Source: Myxococcales bacterium
GTDB lineage: Bacteria; Myxococcota; UBA796; SXON01
DNA: 32,816 bases
Direction of reading: 5' to 3'
NCBI GenBank assembly: GCA_009692585.1
Contig: SHYX01000048.1
Span: forward strand, 1-32,816
Numbering within the stretch: the stretch's first letter is position 1; every line of letters starts with the position of its first letter. Made by a program: the position numbers and the translations under genes. Below, one piece after another: positions 7,822 through 15,828 of this stretch. Under the pieces are notes generated by a model that saw nothing but the letters and a program-made list of their open reading frames with translations, did not search any database and was not told where the DNA came from.

Positions 7822-8466
7822 TCATAACGCCCGCAGCGCCGCGATCGCCGCGGCGCGGTCGCTGGAGCCGAAAACGGCGGAGCCCGCCACCAGGGCGTGG
7901 GCGCCCGCATCCACGAAACGACGGGCGTTGGCCGGCTTCACCCCGCCGTCGACCTCGATCAGCGTCGGGAGCCCCAGCCGGTCGATGCGAGCGCGAAGGC
8001 GCTCGATCTTCGGGAACACGCGCTCGATGAGCGACTGGCCGCCGAAGCCCGGGTTCACGGTCATGCACAGGACGAGGTCGGTGACCTCCAGCACGTAGTC
8101 CAGCACGCTCTCATGGGTGTGCGGGTTGAGCGCCACGCCGGCCTTGGCCCCGGTCGCGTGGATGGCCTGCAGGCTGCGGTCCAGGTGCGGGCAGGCTTCG
8201 GCATGCACCGTGATCCAGTCGGCCCCAGCCTTACGGAAGTCTTCGACGTACTGGTCGGGGTCCACGATCATCAGGTGGACGTCCAGCGGCAGCGTGGTGC
8301 AGCGGCGCGCCGCCTCACAGATCAGCGGGCCGATGGTGATGTTGGGCACGAAGCGGCCGTCCATGACGTCGATGTGGATCCAATCGGCGGTGCGGACACT
8401 GTCCAACTCGGCGCCGAGCTTGGCGAAGTCGGCGCTCAGGATGCTGGGGGAGACGAGGGTCGTCAT
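7822..8466 (-). CDS. rpe: Ribulose-phosphate 3-epimerase
   Basis: 214 residues from ATG 8466. It interconverts ribulose-5-phosphate and xylulose-5-phosphate in the pentose phosphate pathway. TIM-barrel family signatures are complete: [14 protein letters not shown] at the N-terminus, [18 protein letters not shown] (catalytic Asp plus metal His), LDVHLMI (metal His), [10 protein letters not shown] (phosphate and catalytic loop) and [13 protein letters not shown] (second catalytic Asp). Length is normal. A longer frame extends upstream to 8634 but overlaps the adjacent hydrolase gene and adds only Arg/Pro-rich sequence, so the ATG next to VSPSILS is the better start. It lies 25 bp downstream of the alpha/beta hydrolase gene on the same strand. 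Confidence 0.96.
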   Translation of the reverse strand: MTTLVSPSILSADFAKLGAELDSVRTADWIHIDVMDGRFVPNITIGPLICEAARRCTTLPLDVHLMIVDPDQYVEDFRKAGADWITVHAEACPHLDRSLQAIHATGAKAGVALNPHTHESVLDYVLEVTDLVLCMTVNPGFGGQSLIERVFPKIERLRARIDRLGLPTLIEVDGGVKPANARRFVDAGAHALVAGSAVFGSSDRAAAIAALRAL

Positions 8467-8491
8467 GGGCGCGCGCGTATCATCGCCGCGC

Positions 8492-9475
8492 TCACAACCA
8501 CGCGTCGTAGGCGCCGTCCTGGCGGTGCTGCCGCAGGGCCCACGCCGTCGCCCAGGCCTTGATCCCCGGCTGGGCCTCCTCTGCGGTGGCGTACGTGGGG
8601 TCTCCGCACTCGTCCATGATGTCGCCGATCGCACACATCATCGAGAACACGAAGTGGCCACCGCCGTCGACGGTGTAGAGCGCCGTCGGGTCGCCCAGGT
8701 GCTCGGCCGTGGGTGCGACCTCGGTCTCCATCGGGCAGTTGTCGTCCTTGGTACCGCCCATGACCGCGATGCCGGTGGCGTCGGCCAGGCCGCTCTCGCC
8801 AAAGGTGTACCAGCCGCACGGGGCCATCGCCACGCCGCCATACGCGCGCGGGTCCGGGGAGTCGGGTACGTCCACATCGGTGGCCACAAGGTCGCACAAC
8901 TCCCCGTCGCCACCGGCCTCGCAGAAGGATCGGAAGCCCTCCGGATCGTGCACACCGCCGGCCACGGCCAGGGTCGTCCAGCCCCCGAAGCTGTGGCCGA
9001 CCACGAGGTATTGCTCCTCGGTACCGAACTCGGCCATGGCCCAGGTGGCGGCACGCGCGATGTCGCCGGGGCGGCGCTGCATGACCTCGGTCAGCACGTC
9101 CATGTCGAGGTCGAAGAGTGTGTTGTGGGGGTGGTCGGGCGCGACCACGACGAACCCGTGCGAGGCGAGCCACTCGGTCACGAAGAAGCTCTGGAAACGG
9201 ATGCCGCCGTTGCCGTGGCTGAAGGCGACCAGCGGGAAGCTGTCCTCCACGCGGGGCGCCCACAGCTCCGCCAGCCCGGTGAAGATCGTCGGGCTGTAGG
9301 GGGAGCGCTCGTGGGTTGCGGTCGCGGGGTACCACACGTCGACGGTGAGGGTTCCCCCACGATCATCCTCGATCGTGGCCGTCTCCCGGCCCACGGGCCA
9401 GGGCCCTGCTTCCGTCGGATCCTGGACCACGTAGACCGCTTCTTCGGTGACGCAAGCCAGGGTGAGGGGGAGCAT
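8492..9475 (-). CDS. Alpha/beta hydrolase, probable lipoprotein
   Basis: 327 residues. A serine hydrolase with the nucleophile elbow [10 protein letters not shown] (Ser162), an oxyanion-type SHGNGG loop (86-91) and a C-terminal GGGHFVF (His274); the acid is probably Asp244 or Asp245 in GGTKDDNCP. The overall pattern ([18 protein letters not shown] early, then SHGNGG, then GHSFGG) resembles platelet-activating-factor acetylhydrolase / dienelactone-hydrolase-like secreted esterases. The very short N-terminus, MLPLTLAC, could be a minimal lipoprotein signal with Cys8 lipidated, or the true start may be elsewhere. Five further cysteines between 184 and 282 suggest disulfides and an extracytoplasmic location. 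The start lies 55 bp from the divergent vapB gene, so the two share a promoter region. Confidence 0.82.
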   Translation of the reverse strand: MLPLTLACVTEEAVYVVQDPTEAGPWPVGRETATIEDDRGGTLTVDVWYPATATHERSPYSPTIFTGLAELWAPRVEDSFPLVAFSHGNGGIRFQSFFVTEWLASHGFVVVAPDHPHNTLFDLDMDVLTEVMQRRPGDIARAATWAMAEFGTEEQYLVVGHSFGGWTTLAVAGGVHDPEGFRSFCEAGGDGELCDLVATDVDVPDSPDPRAYGGVAMAPCGWYTFGESGLADATGIAVMGGTKDDNCPMETEVAPTAEHLGDPTALYTVDGGGHFVFSMMCAIGDIMDECGDPTYATAEEAQPGIKAWATAWALRQHRQDGAYDAWL

Positions 9476-9495
9476 TGGGGGGAGTGTAGCACCGC

Positions 9496-9524
9496 TTGCT
9501 TCGCATCATGATGCGCACTATGAT
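9496..9524 (+). promoter_or_regulatory. Probable promoter of the first VapBC pair
   Basis: TTGCTT (9496-9501) and TATGAT (9519-9524) are separated by exactly 17 bp and resemble a sigma-70 -35/-10 pair. The predicted start of transcription falls at about 9530-9531, on the A of the antitoxin ATG, so the mRNA may be leaderless; no Shine-Dalgarno sequence is present before that ATG. The spacer contains the palindrome listed separately. Prediction from sequence only. Confidence 0.6.
9502..9515. promoter_or_regulatory. Palindromic operator in the vapBC promoter
   Basis: CGCATCATGATGCG is a perfect 14-bp palindrome filling most of the spacer between the -35 and -10 boxes. A related half-site, TATGATGTCAACATGCGCAC, follows. 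VapBC operons are commonly autorepressed by the antitoxin or the complex binding such inverted repeats, so this is a natural operator. It also lies within the region shared with the divergent hydrolase gene. Confidence 0.6.
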
Positions 9525-9530
9525 GTCAAC

Positions 9531-9782
9531 ATGCGCACGACGATCACCATCGACGACGAGCTGCTGGACCGCGCCCGACGGGAGGCGGCCGATCGACGGT
9601 TGCCTCTCGGCACAGTCATCAATCGAGCACTGCGGCGGGGCCTCCATGAACCTCGTTCCGTGGAGGCGATCACGCGCACGATCACCTTCGGCGACCCTGA
9701 CCAACCACCGCCCGGGACGGCTCGTTTTGCCGTGCTCGAAGATGAGGAGCTCGACTGGTTGCGTCGGAAGTGCGGGGTATAG
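9531..9782 (+). CDS. VapB-type antitoxin
   Basis: 83 residues from ATG 9531. The N-terminus, MRTTITIDDELLDRARREA, is the ribbon-helix-helix type DNA-binding segment of VapB-like antitoxins: a short beta strand followed by two helices. The C-terminal part, PPPGTARFAVLEDEELDWLR, is an acidic, aromatic tail of the kind that binds and blocks the toxin. The stop codon TAG (9780-9782) directly abuts the toxin ATG, so translation is likely coupled. It would neutralise the PIN toxin and repress its own operon through the palindrome at 9502-9515. The start is chosen because it places the ribbon strand at the very N-terminus. Confidence 0.85.
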   Translation: MRTTITIDDELLDRARREAADRRLPLGTVINRALRRGLHEPRSVEAITRTITFGDPDQPPPGTARFAVLEDEELDWLRRKCGV

Positions 9783-10220
9783 ATGCGATTGGCCTTGCTT
9801 GACGTCAACGTCCTGGTCCACGCCCATCGGGTCGAGCACGCCGACCACGAGCGTTGCCGGCTCGCCCTCGATGAGCCGGGCCCAGCTCTCGAGATTGGCC
9901 TCACCATGCCGGTGGTCAACGGTTTCTTGCGCCTGGTGACCCATCCGGGGGTCTTCGCGCGACCGACGCCGATGTCGCTGGGGCTCCAGGTGGTCGAGGA
10001 GTGGGCAGCCCGCCCGTCGGTGCGCTGGATCAGCCCTGGAGACGGCCATTTTTTCGTTTTTCGCGAGCTTTGCCTCCGTTATGGTGCCTCGGGGAATGCG
10101 GTATACGACCTCCACCTCGCCGCGCTCGCCATCGAGCACGGGGCGGTGCTCTGGTCACTCGACAGCGGCTTTGCACGTGTGCGTGAGCTCGACTGGCGCA
10201 ATCCCACCGATCGGCGCTGA
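9783..10220 (+). CDS. VapC-type PIN-domain ribonuclease toxin
   Basis: 145 residues. PIN-domain acidic residues are readable at LLDVNVLVHAHR (Asp7), VYDLHLAALAIEHG (Asp109) and LWSLDSGFAR (Asp127). The segment VVNGFLRLVTHPGVF takes the place where many VapC proteins have a second conserved Glu. As I recall it, this GFLR-type variant is usual in the branch annotated as 'TA system VapC family ribonuclease toxin', so it need not mean loss of activity. VapC toxins are Mg-dependent endonucleases that cut tRNA or rRNA and stop growth. It starts immediately after the antitoxin stop and ends 12 bp from the convergent fmt gene. Confidence 0.88.
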   Translation: MRLALLDVNVLVHAHRVEHADHERCRLALDEPGPALEIGLTMPVVNGFLRLVTHPGVFARPTPMSLGLQVVEEWAARPSVRWISPGDGHFFVFRELCLRYGASGNAVYDLHLAALAIEHGAVLWSLDSGFARVRELDWRNPTDRR

Positions 10221-10232
10221 CGCGGCTCCAGT

Positions 10233-11138
10233 CTACGCCAGCTTCCCCCCCACCTTCAGCCTTGCCCCGTTGAGGAAGTCTGCTCCGGTCACCGGGCGTT
10301 TTGCCGGCGCCTGCACCTGCAGCAATTCCAGCGCGCCGACCCCGCAGGCGATGCGGGCCCCGGGCAGGATCGTGCCCGGTTCGCCCGCCCCCGGCGCCAC
10401 CCGCGCGCTGATCACTTTCAGTACGCTGCCAGCGTGCTCGCAGAAGGTCCCGGGCCACGGATCGAGTCCGCGCACCTTACGATGGAGTTCGACGGCGGAC
10501 CGCCCCCAGTCAAGCCGCCCCATCTCCTTGTCGAGCAAACGCGCGTAGGTGACGCCGCCTGCTTCCTGGGGCTGGGGCACGATCCCGTCGAGCCCGGCCA
10601 GTGTGCGTACCAGGAGCGCGGCGCCCAGCGGCGCCAGGCGGTCGAAGAGCGCGCCTGCCGTCTCCTCCGGGCCGATGGGCGTCCGCTCCACCAGCAGGAT
10701 GTCGCCGGTGTCCAGGCCCTCCGCCATGTTCATAGTCGCGACGCCTGTTTCCTCGTCACCCGCGAGAACCGCCCATTGGATGGGCGCCGCACCGCGCCAG
10801 CGTGGCAGCAGGGACGCATGAACGTTGATGCAGCCGCGCGCGGGCGTGACCAGGATCGCCGGCGGCAGGATGCGCCCGTAGGCGACGACCACCGCCACCT
10901 CGGGAGCGAGCGCCGCGAAGGCGGGCGGGAAGTCGCCAGACTTCAGCTTCGTCGGCTGGAAGACGGGGATGTCGCGCGCTCGTGCCCACACCACGGTCGG
11001 TGGTGAGACCACCTCCTGGCCGCGCCCGGCCGGCTTGTCGGGCTGGGCGACGACGGCGACCACCTCGTGTCCGGCGGCCGGAAGGGCCTGGAGCGTGTGC
11101 ACCGCGAAGGCGGGAGTACCGAAGAACACGACGCGCAC
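10233..11138 (-). CDS. fmt: Methionyl-tRNA formyltransferase
   Basis: 301 residues from GTG 11138. It transfers a formyl group from 10-formyl-tetrahydrofolate to initiator Met-tRNA. The start RVVFFGTPAFAVHTL is the family's usual N-terminus, and INVHASLLPRWRGAAPIQWA contains the catalytic Asn, His and the SLLPRWRG loop; GLDTGDILL carries the catalytic Asp. The C-terminal OB-like domain, with LDPWPGTFCE and GARLKVGGKL, is also present. A longer frame continues upstream into the deformylase gene but adds nothing recognisable. The GTG lies 5 nt after the def stop, so def and fmt form the usual coupled pair that puts on and later removes the formyl group. Confidence 0.97.
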   Translation of the reverse strand: MRVVFFGTPAFAVHTLQALPAAGHEVVAVVAQPDKPAGRGQEVVSPPTVVWARARDIPVFQPTKLKSGDFPPAFAALAPEVAVVVAYGRILPPAILVTPARGCINVHASLLPRWRGAAPIQWAVLAGDEETGVATMNMAEGLDTGDILLVERTPIGPEETAGALFDRLAPLGAALLVRTLAGLDGIVPQPQEAGGVTYARLLDKEMGRLDWGRSAVELHRKVRGLDPWPGTFCEHAGSVLKVISARVAPGAGEPGTILPGARIACGVGALELLQVQAPAKRPVTGADFLNGARLKVGGKLA

Positions 11139-11143
11139 CGGCT

Positions 11144-11704
11144 TCAGTACTCCAGCGTGCCATCGTTGCGGACCCGCACCTTCTGCCGCTTCTGGAGGTA
11201 GCGACTCTTCTTCAGTCGCGACACCCGATCGAGAATCACCACGCCTTCCAGGTGGTCCATCTCGTGCTGGACGACGATGGCGTCGTAGCCCTCGAACCAC
11301 TTCTGGTGCGGCTTGCCGGTCTCGTCGAGGTACCGGATGTGCACCTGGCGCGGCCGTGTCACGTTCTCTTCGAAGTCGGGCACCGAAAGGCAGCCTTCTT
11401 CGTACACCATCTGCTCTTTGCTCGCTTCGATGATCTGGGGGTTGACCAGCGCCAGGAAGCGGGGATTGGTGGGGCGCCCGTCGTCGTCCTGCTCGCGGGT
11501 GCAGTTGCCGGGGTCGATGACCACCAGCCGGCGGAGGTCGCCCACTTGAGGCGCGGCGAGGCCCACGCCTGGGGCGGCGTACATCGTCTCCGCCAGGTCC
11601 GAAGCGAATCGCGCCAGTTCCTCGCCGAACTCTCCCGGACCGATGGGGCGGCACTTCTTGTTCAAGATCGGGTTGGGTACCGTGAGGACCTGGAGGACGG
11701 CCAT
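11144..11704 (-). CDS. def: Peptide deformylase
   Basis: 186 residues from ATG 11704. It removes the N-formyl group from nascent proteins. All three metal-site motifs are intact: GVGLAAPQVG (motif 1), EEGCLSVPDF (Cys metal ligand) and VQHEMDHLEG (two His ligands and the catalytic Glu). The start is placed at AVLQVLTVPNPIL, the normal N-terminus; a longer frame to 11881 adds only Arg/Ala-rich sequence. Fmt follows after 5 nt. Upstream lies a GC-rich 221-bp region shared with the divergent DegT gene, with no recognised feature. Confidence 0.97.
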   Translation of the reverse strand: MAVLQVLTVPNPILNKKCRPIGPGEFGEELARFASDLAETMYAAPGVGLAAPQVGDLRRLVVIDPGNCTREQDDDGRPTNPRFLALVNPQIIEASKEQMVYEEGCLSVPDFEENVTRPRQVHIRYLDETGKPHQKWFEGYDAIVVQHEMDHLEGVVILDRVSRLKKSRYLQKRQKVRVRNDGTLEY

Positions 11705-11925
11705 GGAGGCGGAGCTAACCTGTGGTCGCCGAGGGCGCGCCACGGCGGCCGCCGCGGTGCGTCGCCGCGCTCTCGCTGCGGCCCGAGGCCTCCGCTCGGT
11801 CGCTGCCGCGCTCCGGCCAGACGGCGGCGCTCGCGCCGCTGCGTGTCCCGCCATACGCGCGCGCCATCCGCTCCCTCTCAAACGTTGAGCCGGCCGCTTT
11901 CCCCCGGTAGGCTGAAGCTTCCGCC

Positions 11926-13179
11926 ATGTACTTCGGTCGCATCCCTCGGTTCAGCCCCAGTTTCAGCCCCGCCGAGGCGCTGGTGTGCGCGCGCACCCTG
12001 GCGCGGAGGCCGGACGACGCCACGAGCGTAGCGGAGTTCGAGCGCACCTTCGCGGCCTACATCGGTGCGAAGCACGCAGTGATGACCCCGTCGGCGCGCT
12101 TCGCCTTCTATCTGCTGGTCCAGGCCATGGGACTGGGGGCTGGCGACGAGGTGGTGATTCCGGCGCTGACCTACTTTGCCATCCCGTCGATGGCGGCCGC
12201 CGCCGGGATCCGGCCGGTCTTCGCCGATGTGGGGCTGAGAAGCCACGTCCTCGACCCCGACGCCTTCGAGGCGGCGATCACGTCCAGGACACGCGCGGTC
12301 ATCCCGACGCATCTGTACGGCACGCCCTGCGACATGGATGCCATCAACGTGATCGCGAAGAAGCACGGCGTTCGCGTCATCGAGGACTGCGCCCAGTCCA
12401 CGGGGAGCCGCTACCGTGGGGTGCGCGCCGGCAACCTCGGCGACGCCAGCTACTATACCTTTGGGCTGACCAAGAACATCACCACCCTGTCTGGGGCGAT
12501 GATCACCACCAACGACGACACCATCGCCCGCTCGTGTCGCGCCGCGATGGAGGCGACGACCTATGGTCCCGCCGAGCGCGCCGCGAAAGAAGCGGCCACC
12601 GGGCTGGCGATGATGTTCGCCACCCACCCCTACCTGTACCCGTGGACCCTCCACCCCGCAATCGTGCTCGGGAACAAGCTCGGCAGCGATCCGTTGCACG
12701 AGCGGTTCGGCGAAGCGGAGGTGCGCTATGAGGGCATCCCCACGAGCTTTCAGAAAGCCCGGCCCCGGGCGGTACAGGCGGCGGTGGGCATCAAGCAGAT
12801 CGAGCGCATCGAAGCGCTCAACGGCGCCCGCATCCGCAACGGTCGCGCGCTGGACGAGGCGCTGGCCAACGTGGACGGCATCCTCACGCCCGTGTACCCC
12901 GATGCCGCCGAGCCGATCTACATGAGCTTCGTCATCCACCATCCTCGTCGCGCGGCGCTGATGGCCGCCCTCCGCAAGCGCGGCGTGGACACGACGTTCG
13001 GCTACATGAGCGACTGCTCCGACCACCCGCTTTTTCCCGAGTACCGGCGCCCACAGCCCAACGCGGCGACCGTCGTGCGCGACCAGCTCCACCTGCCGGT
13101 GCACCCACGCATGGACGAGCGGGACACCCGGCACATCGCCGAAGCGGTCCGACAGGCCGTACGTGAGTTGGCAAATTGA
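11926..13179 (+). CDS. DegT/DnrJ/EryC1/StrS-family PLP aminotransferase
   Basis: 417 residues. Members of this fold-type I family transaminate keto-sugars and cyclitols for antibiotics, O-antigen and surface polysaccharides. Visible landmarks: GAKHAVMTPSARFAFYLL (cofactor phosphate region), DEVVIPALTYFAIPSMAAA (family signature), VIPTHLYGTPCDMDAI, VIEDCAQSTG (Asp154, binds the pyridine nitrogen) and YYTFGLTKNITTLSGAM with Lys183 as the PLP Schiff-base lysine. The C-terminal substrate part (PEYRRPQPNAATVVRDQLHLPVHPRM) is normal. Its TGA overlaps the TTG start of the next gene (TTGA), so the radical-SAM partner is translationally coupled. Substrate cannot be named from sequence. No Shine-Dalgarno sequence is obvious. 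Confidence 0.88.
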   Translation: MYFGRIPRFSPSFSPAEALVCARTLARRPDDATSVAEFERTFAAYIGAKHAVMTPSARFAFYLLVQAMGLGAGDEVVIPALTYFAIPSMAAAAGIRPVFADVGLRSHVLDPDAFEAAITSRTRAVIPTHLYGTPCDMDAINVIAKKHGVRVIEDCAQSTGSRYRGVRAGNLGDASYYTFGLTKNITTLSGAMITTNDDTIARSCRAAMEATTYGPAERAAKEAATGLAMMFATHPYLYPWTLHPAIVLGNKLGSDPLHERFGEAEVRYEGIPTSFQKARPRAVQAAVGIKQIERIEALNGARIRNGRALDEALANVDGILTPVYPDAAEPIYMSFVIHHPRRAALMAALRKRGVDTTFGYMSDCSDHPLFPEYRRPQPNAATVVRDQLHLPVHPRMDERDTRHIAEAVRQAVRELAN

Positions 13180-14225
13180 CTCCTCTCGGCCCGATCCGGC
13201 GCGCGGTGGTCAAGTCGGCCGTGGGCGCGGCCCGCTTCCGCCTGACCGGGCATCGGGCGCCGCTGGCCGTCACCCTGGTGCTCACCCACCGCTGCGACAG
13301 CTCCTGCGCGGCCTGCGGCGTCCCGTTCAACCCTCGCGCCGAGCTCGACACCAGCGAAATCCTCGCCCTGGTCGACCACCTCGCGATCCTGGGCACCGCC
13401 CGCGTGAACCTCACCGGTGGTGAGCCACTGAGTCGCCCCGACGTCGGCGCCATCGTCGATCGGTGCGCCGAGCACGGGATGTGGACGGTGCTCGACACCA
13501 ACGGCCACCAACTCCCGGCCCGCATCGCTGAACTTCGGCGCGTGGATCGGCTCATGGTCGGGCTGCATGGTCCGCAAGTCGTGCATGACCGGGTCACCGA
13601 GCCGGGCGCTTTTGCCAAGGCGCTGGCCGGCATCACGGCCGCCCGCGCGGCTGGGCTCCGCGTCGATACCGTGACGCAAGTCGGAAAACACACGCTCGAC
13701 ACCTTGGAGTGGGTGCTGGCCGATGCCGAAGCGCACGGCAACCGGGCGGTCTTTCAGATGGTCCAGGTCTCCGGAGCCCTGGCAAGCAAGGGCGCGCGGC
13801 GGCAGCTCGGCGACAACGATGATCTGCGTCGGGCGTGGCGGTGGTTGCTCGGGGCGCGTCTGGCCGGTCGGCCGGTCGGCGTCTCCGAAAAAGTTCTGCG
13901 CTACCTGTGTAGTTGGCCCGATTATTCGGTTCCGACCTCCGAGCTTCCCCACGAAGACCTGCACTGCATGGCCGGCCAGCTCTCCTGCGTGGTGGAGTCC
14001 GACGGCGGCGTGCACGGTTGCCTTCCCCAGGCCGGGGCGCCGGCCGTCCGCAACGTGCGCGACGACGGCTTCGACGTGGCTTTCGCCTCCTTGCGCGACG
14101 AGGCCTGCCAGAGCTGTGCGGACACGCCGTGCGCCGAGGCCAACTTCCTCTACAATCTCAACACCCCGGTGGTGCTGGACGTCGCGAGAGCGGGCGTGCG
14201 CACCATCCTCGGAGGCGCAGCATGA
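13176..14225 (+). CDS. Radical SAM protein with SPASM-like C-terminus (first of pair)
   Basis: 349 residues from TTG 13176, overlapping the aminotransferase stop. The [4Fe-4S] motif is THRCDSSCAACG (Cys40, Cys44, Cys47; CX3CX2C), and NLTGGEPLSRPD is the GGE SAM-binding motif. The C-terminal part has further cysteines (LHCMAGQLSCVVESDGGVHG, then EACQSCADTPC). That spacing suggests a SPASM or twitch-type auxiliary cluster domain. The protein belongs to the broad group that includes peptide-modifying enzymes and BtrN-type dehydrogenases. It lies between a sugar/cyclitol-type aminotransferase and a second radical-SAM gene, which suggests small-molecule biosynthesis rather than RiPP maturation; no precursor peptide was seen. 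The reaction is unknown. Confidence 0.85.
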   Translation: MTPLGPIRRAVVKSAVGAARFRLTGHRAPLAVTLVLTHRCDSSCAACGVPFNPRAELDTSEILALVDHLAILGTARVNLTGGEPLSRPDVGAIVDRCAEHGMWTVLDTNGHQLPARIAELRRVDRLMVGLHGPQVVHDRVTEPGAFAKALAGITAARAAGLRVDTVTQVGKHTLDTLEWVLADAEAHGNRAVFQMVQVSGALASKGARRQLGDNDDLRRAWRWLLGARLAGRPVGVSEKVLRYLCSWPDYSVPTSELPHEDLHCMAGQLSCVVESDGGVHGCLPQAGAPAVRNVRDDGFDVAFASLRDEACQSCADTPCAEANFLYNLNTPVVLDVARAGVRTILGGAA

Positions 14226-15397
14226 AGCTCGATGTACGCGGCTATGCCCGAGTGGCTGAGGCCTTCGTCACCCGGCGCGTGCCGGTCTATGCCCACTATG
14301 GCATCACCCATCGCTGCAACCTGACCTGCAAGATGTGCGGCATCTGGCGCTACGGAAACCGTAAGGAAGAGCTGGAGATTCCACAGATCGAGATGATGGC
14401 GCAGCGCATGAAGCGGCTCGGCGTGGTGCAGCTCTCCATCGGCGGCGGGGAGCCCTACGCCTGCGACTACCTCGAAGAAGCGGCAAAGTGTTTCGTCGAT
14501 GCCGGGCTTCAGACCCGCGTGCTGACCAACGGCGTGGGGGTCAGCGCCGAGCGTCTGGAAAAGACGGTCCGCTACGGCGTCAAGAGCTTCTCGATCTCGC
14601 TGGACTCCCTCTATCCGGCCCGTTTCGACTACATCTGCGAGGCGCCGGGCTCCTGGGACGCCGCGGTCCGGTCGATGACGACGATCGGGCAGCTGGTCAA
14701 GGGCACCAACGGTCTGCCCAGCATCAACTGCGTCGTGAGCAACCTCAATCTTGAGGAGCTGCCCGAGATGGTGAAGTTCGCCGCAGCGATCGGCTTCCAC
14801 ATCTCCTTTTTGCCCATCGAGCTCCTGGCCGAGGCCAAAGACGGAGTCCGCAACTGGGAAGCGCGCTTCGTGCGCCACCGCCCGGAGATGGGGCTCAACG
14901 TCACCGACAGCGCCGAGCTGGTCCAGGATCGCATTGACCGGGCCTACGACGAGCTCTTGAAGATGAAGAAGGAGGGCTGGCCAATCCTCAACAGTACGCC
15001 CTACTTGGAGGCCAGCAAACTCTACCTGAAGACCGGCCGCTTCCCTGCCGAGGGCTGCGACGCCGGCCGCCTCTACTTCAGCGTCTCGCCCAACGGCCAG
15101 TTCGCGATCTGTCACCGCACCGAACACCAGCACATGCACTTTCTGGATCCGAAGTTCGAGGAGTACTTCCACTCCCAGGACTACGAACGCAAGCGGCTCC
15201 TCGAAGCGGGCAGCTGCGAAGGTTGCATGCGCGCATGCTGGATAGATAACAGCTACATGTTCCGCACGATCGAGGGTTTCTTCGAGGCCAGCAAGATGGC
15301 CGTCACTGCGAAGGTGGTCGACCCCGCCCCCTGGGAGCAGGCCGAGAAGTGGGCGAAACACGAACAGATCGACATCGTGCCGCAGGTGGCGAAGTAG
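14222..15397 (+). CDS. Radical SAM/SPASM protein (second of pair)
   Basis: 391 residues from ATG 14222, overlapping the preceding stop by ATGA. The cluster motif is THRCNLTCKMCGIW (Cys32, Cys36, Cys39), with IGGGEPYACDY as the GGE motif and FSISLDSL further on. The C-terminal SPASM region has GCDAGRLYFSVSPNGQFAIC and SCEGCMRACW, so one or two auxiliary iron-sulfur clusters are likely. It is more canonical than its partner, and the two are clearly diverged rather than a recent duplication. The last gene of the coupled trio; a 431-bp region without a gene follows. Function beyond 'radical-SAM enzyme in a biosynthetic operon' cannot be set from sequence. Confidence 0.9.
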   Translation: MKLDVRGYARVAEAFVTRRVPVYAHYGITHRCNLTCKMCGIWRYGNRKEELEIPQIEMMAQRMKRLGVVQLSIGGGEPYACDYLEEAAKCFVDAGLQTRVLTNGVGVSAERLEKTVRYGVKSFSISLDSLYPARFDYICEAPGSWDAAVRSMTTIGQLVKGTNGLPSINCVVSNLNLEELPEMVKFAAAIGFHISFLPIELLAEAKDGVRNWEARFVRHRPEMGLNVTDSAELVQDRIDRAYDELLKMKKEGWPILNSTPYLEASKLYLKTGRFPAEGCDAGRLYFSVSPNGQFAICHRTEHQHMHFLDPKFEEYFHSQDYERKRLLEAGSCEGCMRACWIDNSYMFRTIEGFFEASKMAVTAKVVDPAPWEQAEKWAKHEQIDIVPQVAK

Positions 15398-15828
15398 GGG
15401 CGGCTGCCGGCGAGGGGGCCGGATGGCCTCGACGGGTCAAGCAGGCACCGCTGTCGTGACGGGGTACCGTGCCCCAGGGCGATACTCTAAGATACCGCCT
15501 GATCTTGATTCGGCTCGGCGCTCGCCTGTGCCCGACCCGTCCGGCTTCGATGGTGCGCTGTCCCGTCCTCGGTTTTGCGCGAGAGCGGATCAGCGTGGGG
15601 CGTCAGGCGACCGTGGAGACGGTGGGGTGTGGGAGCCTACAGACAGCGCTGCCGGGGGTATGGCGGGGGTTCACGCCCGACATCTCGGCGAGCGGCCACG
15701 CACGCTCGGCGAGGAGGTCGGCAACTCCGCCGGACATGGCGGGAGCGGCGTCGCGACGACGCGAGACCCATCGGGCGCGCGGGAGCAGCGCCGCGCCGTT
15801 GCCAGCCGAACGTAGAGCTGCTGGATGC
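15398..15828. other. Gene-free convergent intergenic region with repeat
   Basis: 431 bp between the second radical-SAM gene and the end of a minus-strand membrane-protein gene. Frames on both strands are Arg-rich and do not read as protein. It contains the 35-bp repeat at 15515-15549, and GTGACGGGGTACCG (15456-15469) matches 13 of 14 bases in the duplicated block near 23411. A small AT-richer patch lies around 15480-15512. No clear rho-independent terminator was found. Confidence 0.5.
15515..15549. repeat. 35-bp dispersed repeat, copy 1
   Basis: This 35-bp stretch, beginning TCGGCGCTCGCCTG and ending CCGTCCGGCTTCG, matches 20282-20316 at 34 of 35 positions (T/C at base 15). Both copies are intergenic and in the same orientation, and in both a GTGAC(C/G)GGGT sequence lies upstream. 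The flanks differ on both sides. Confidence 0.7.

Noticed and set aside
11926..15397. 2-deoxystreptamine (BtrS/BtrN-like) pathway
   Set aside because: An aminotransferase plus radical-SAM pairing recalls it, but no inositol synthase or glycosyltransferase is present and the radical-SAM proteins cannot be matched to BtrN by eye.
13176..15397. RiPP precursor peptide for the radical-SAM/SPASM proteins
   Set aside because: No short Cys-, Gly- or Asn-rich frame with a ribosome site was found near the trio.
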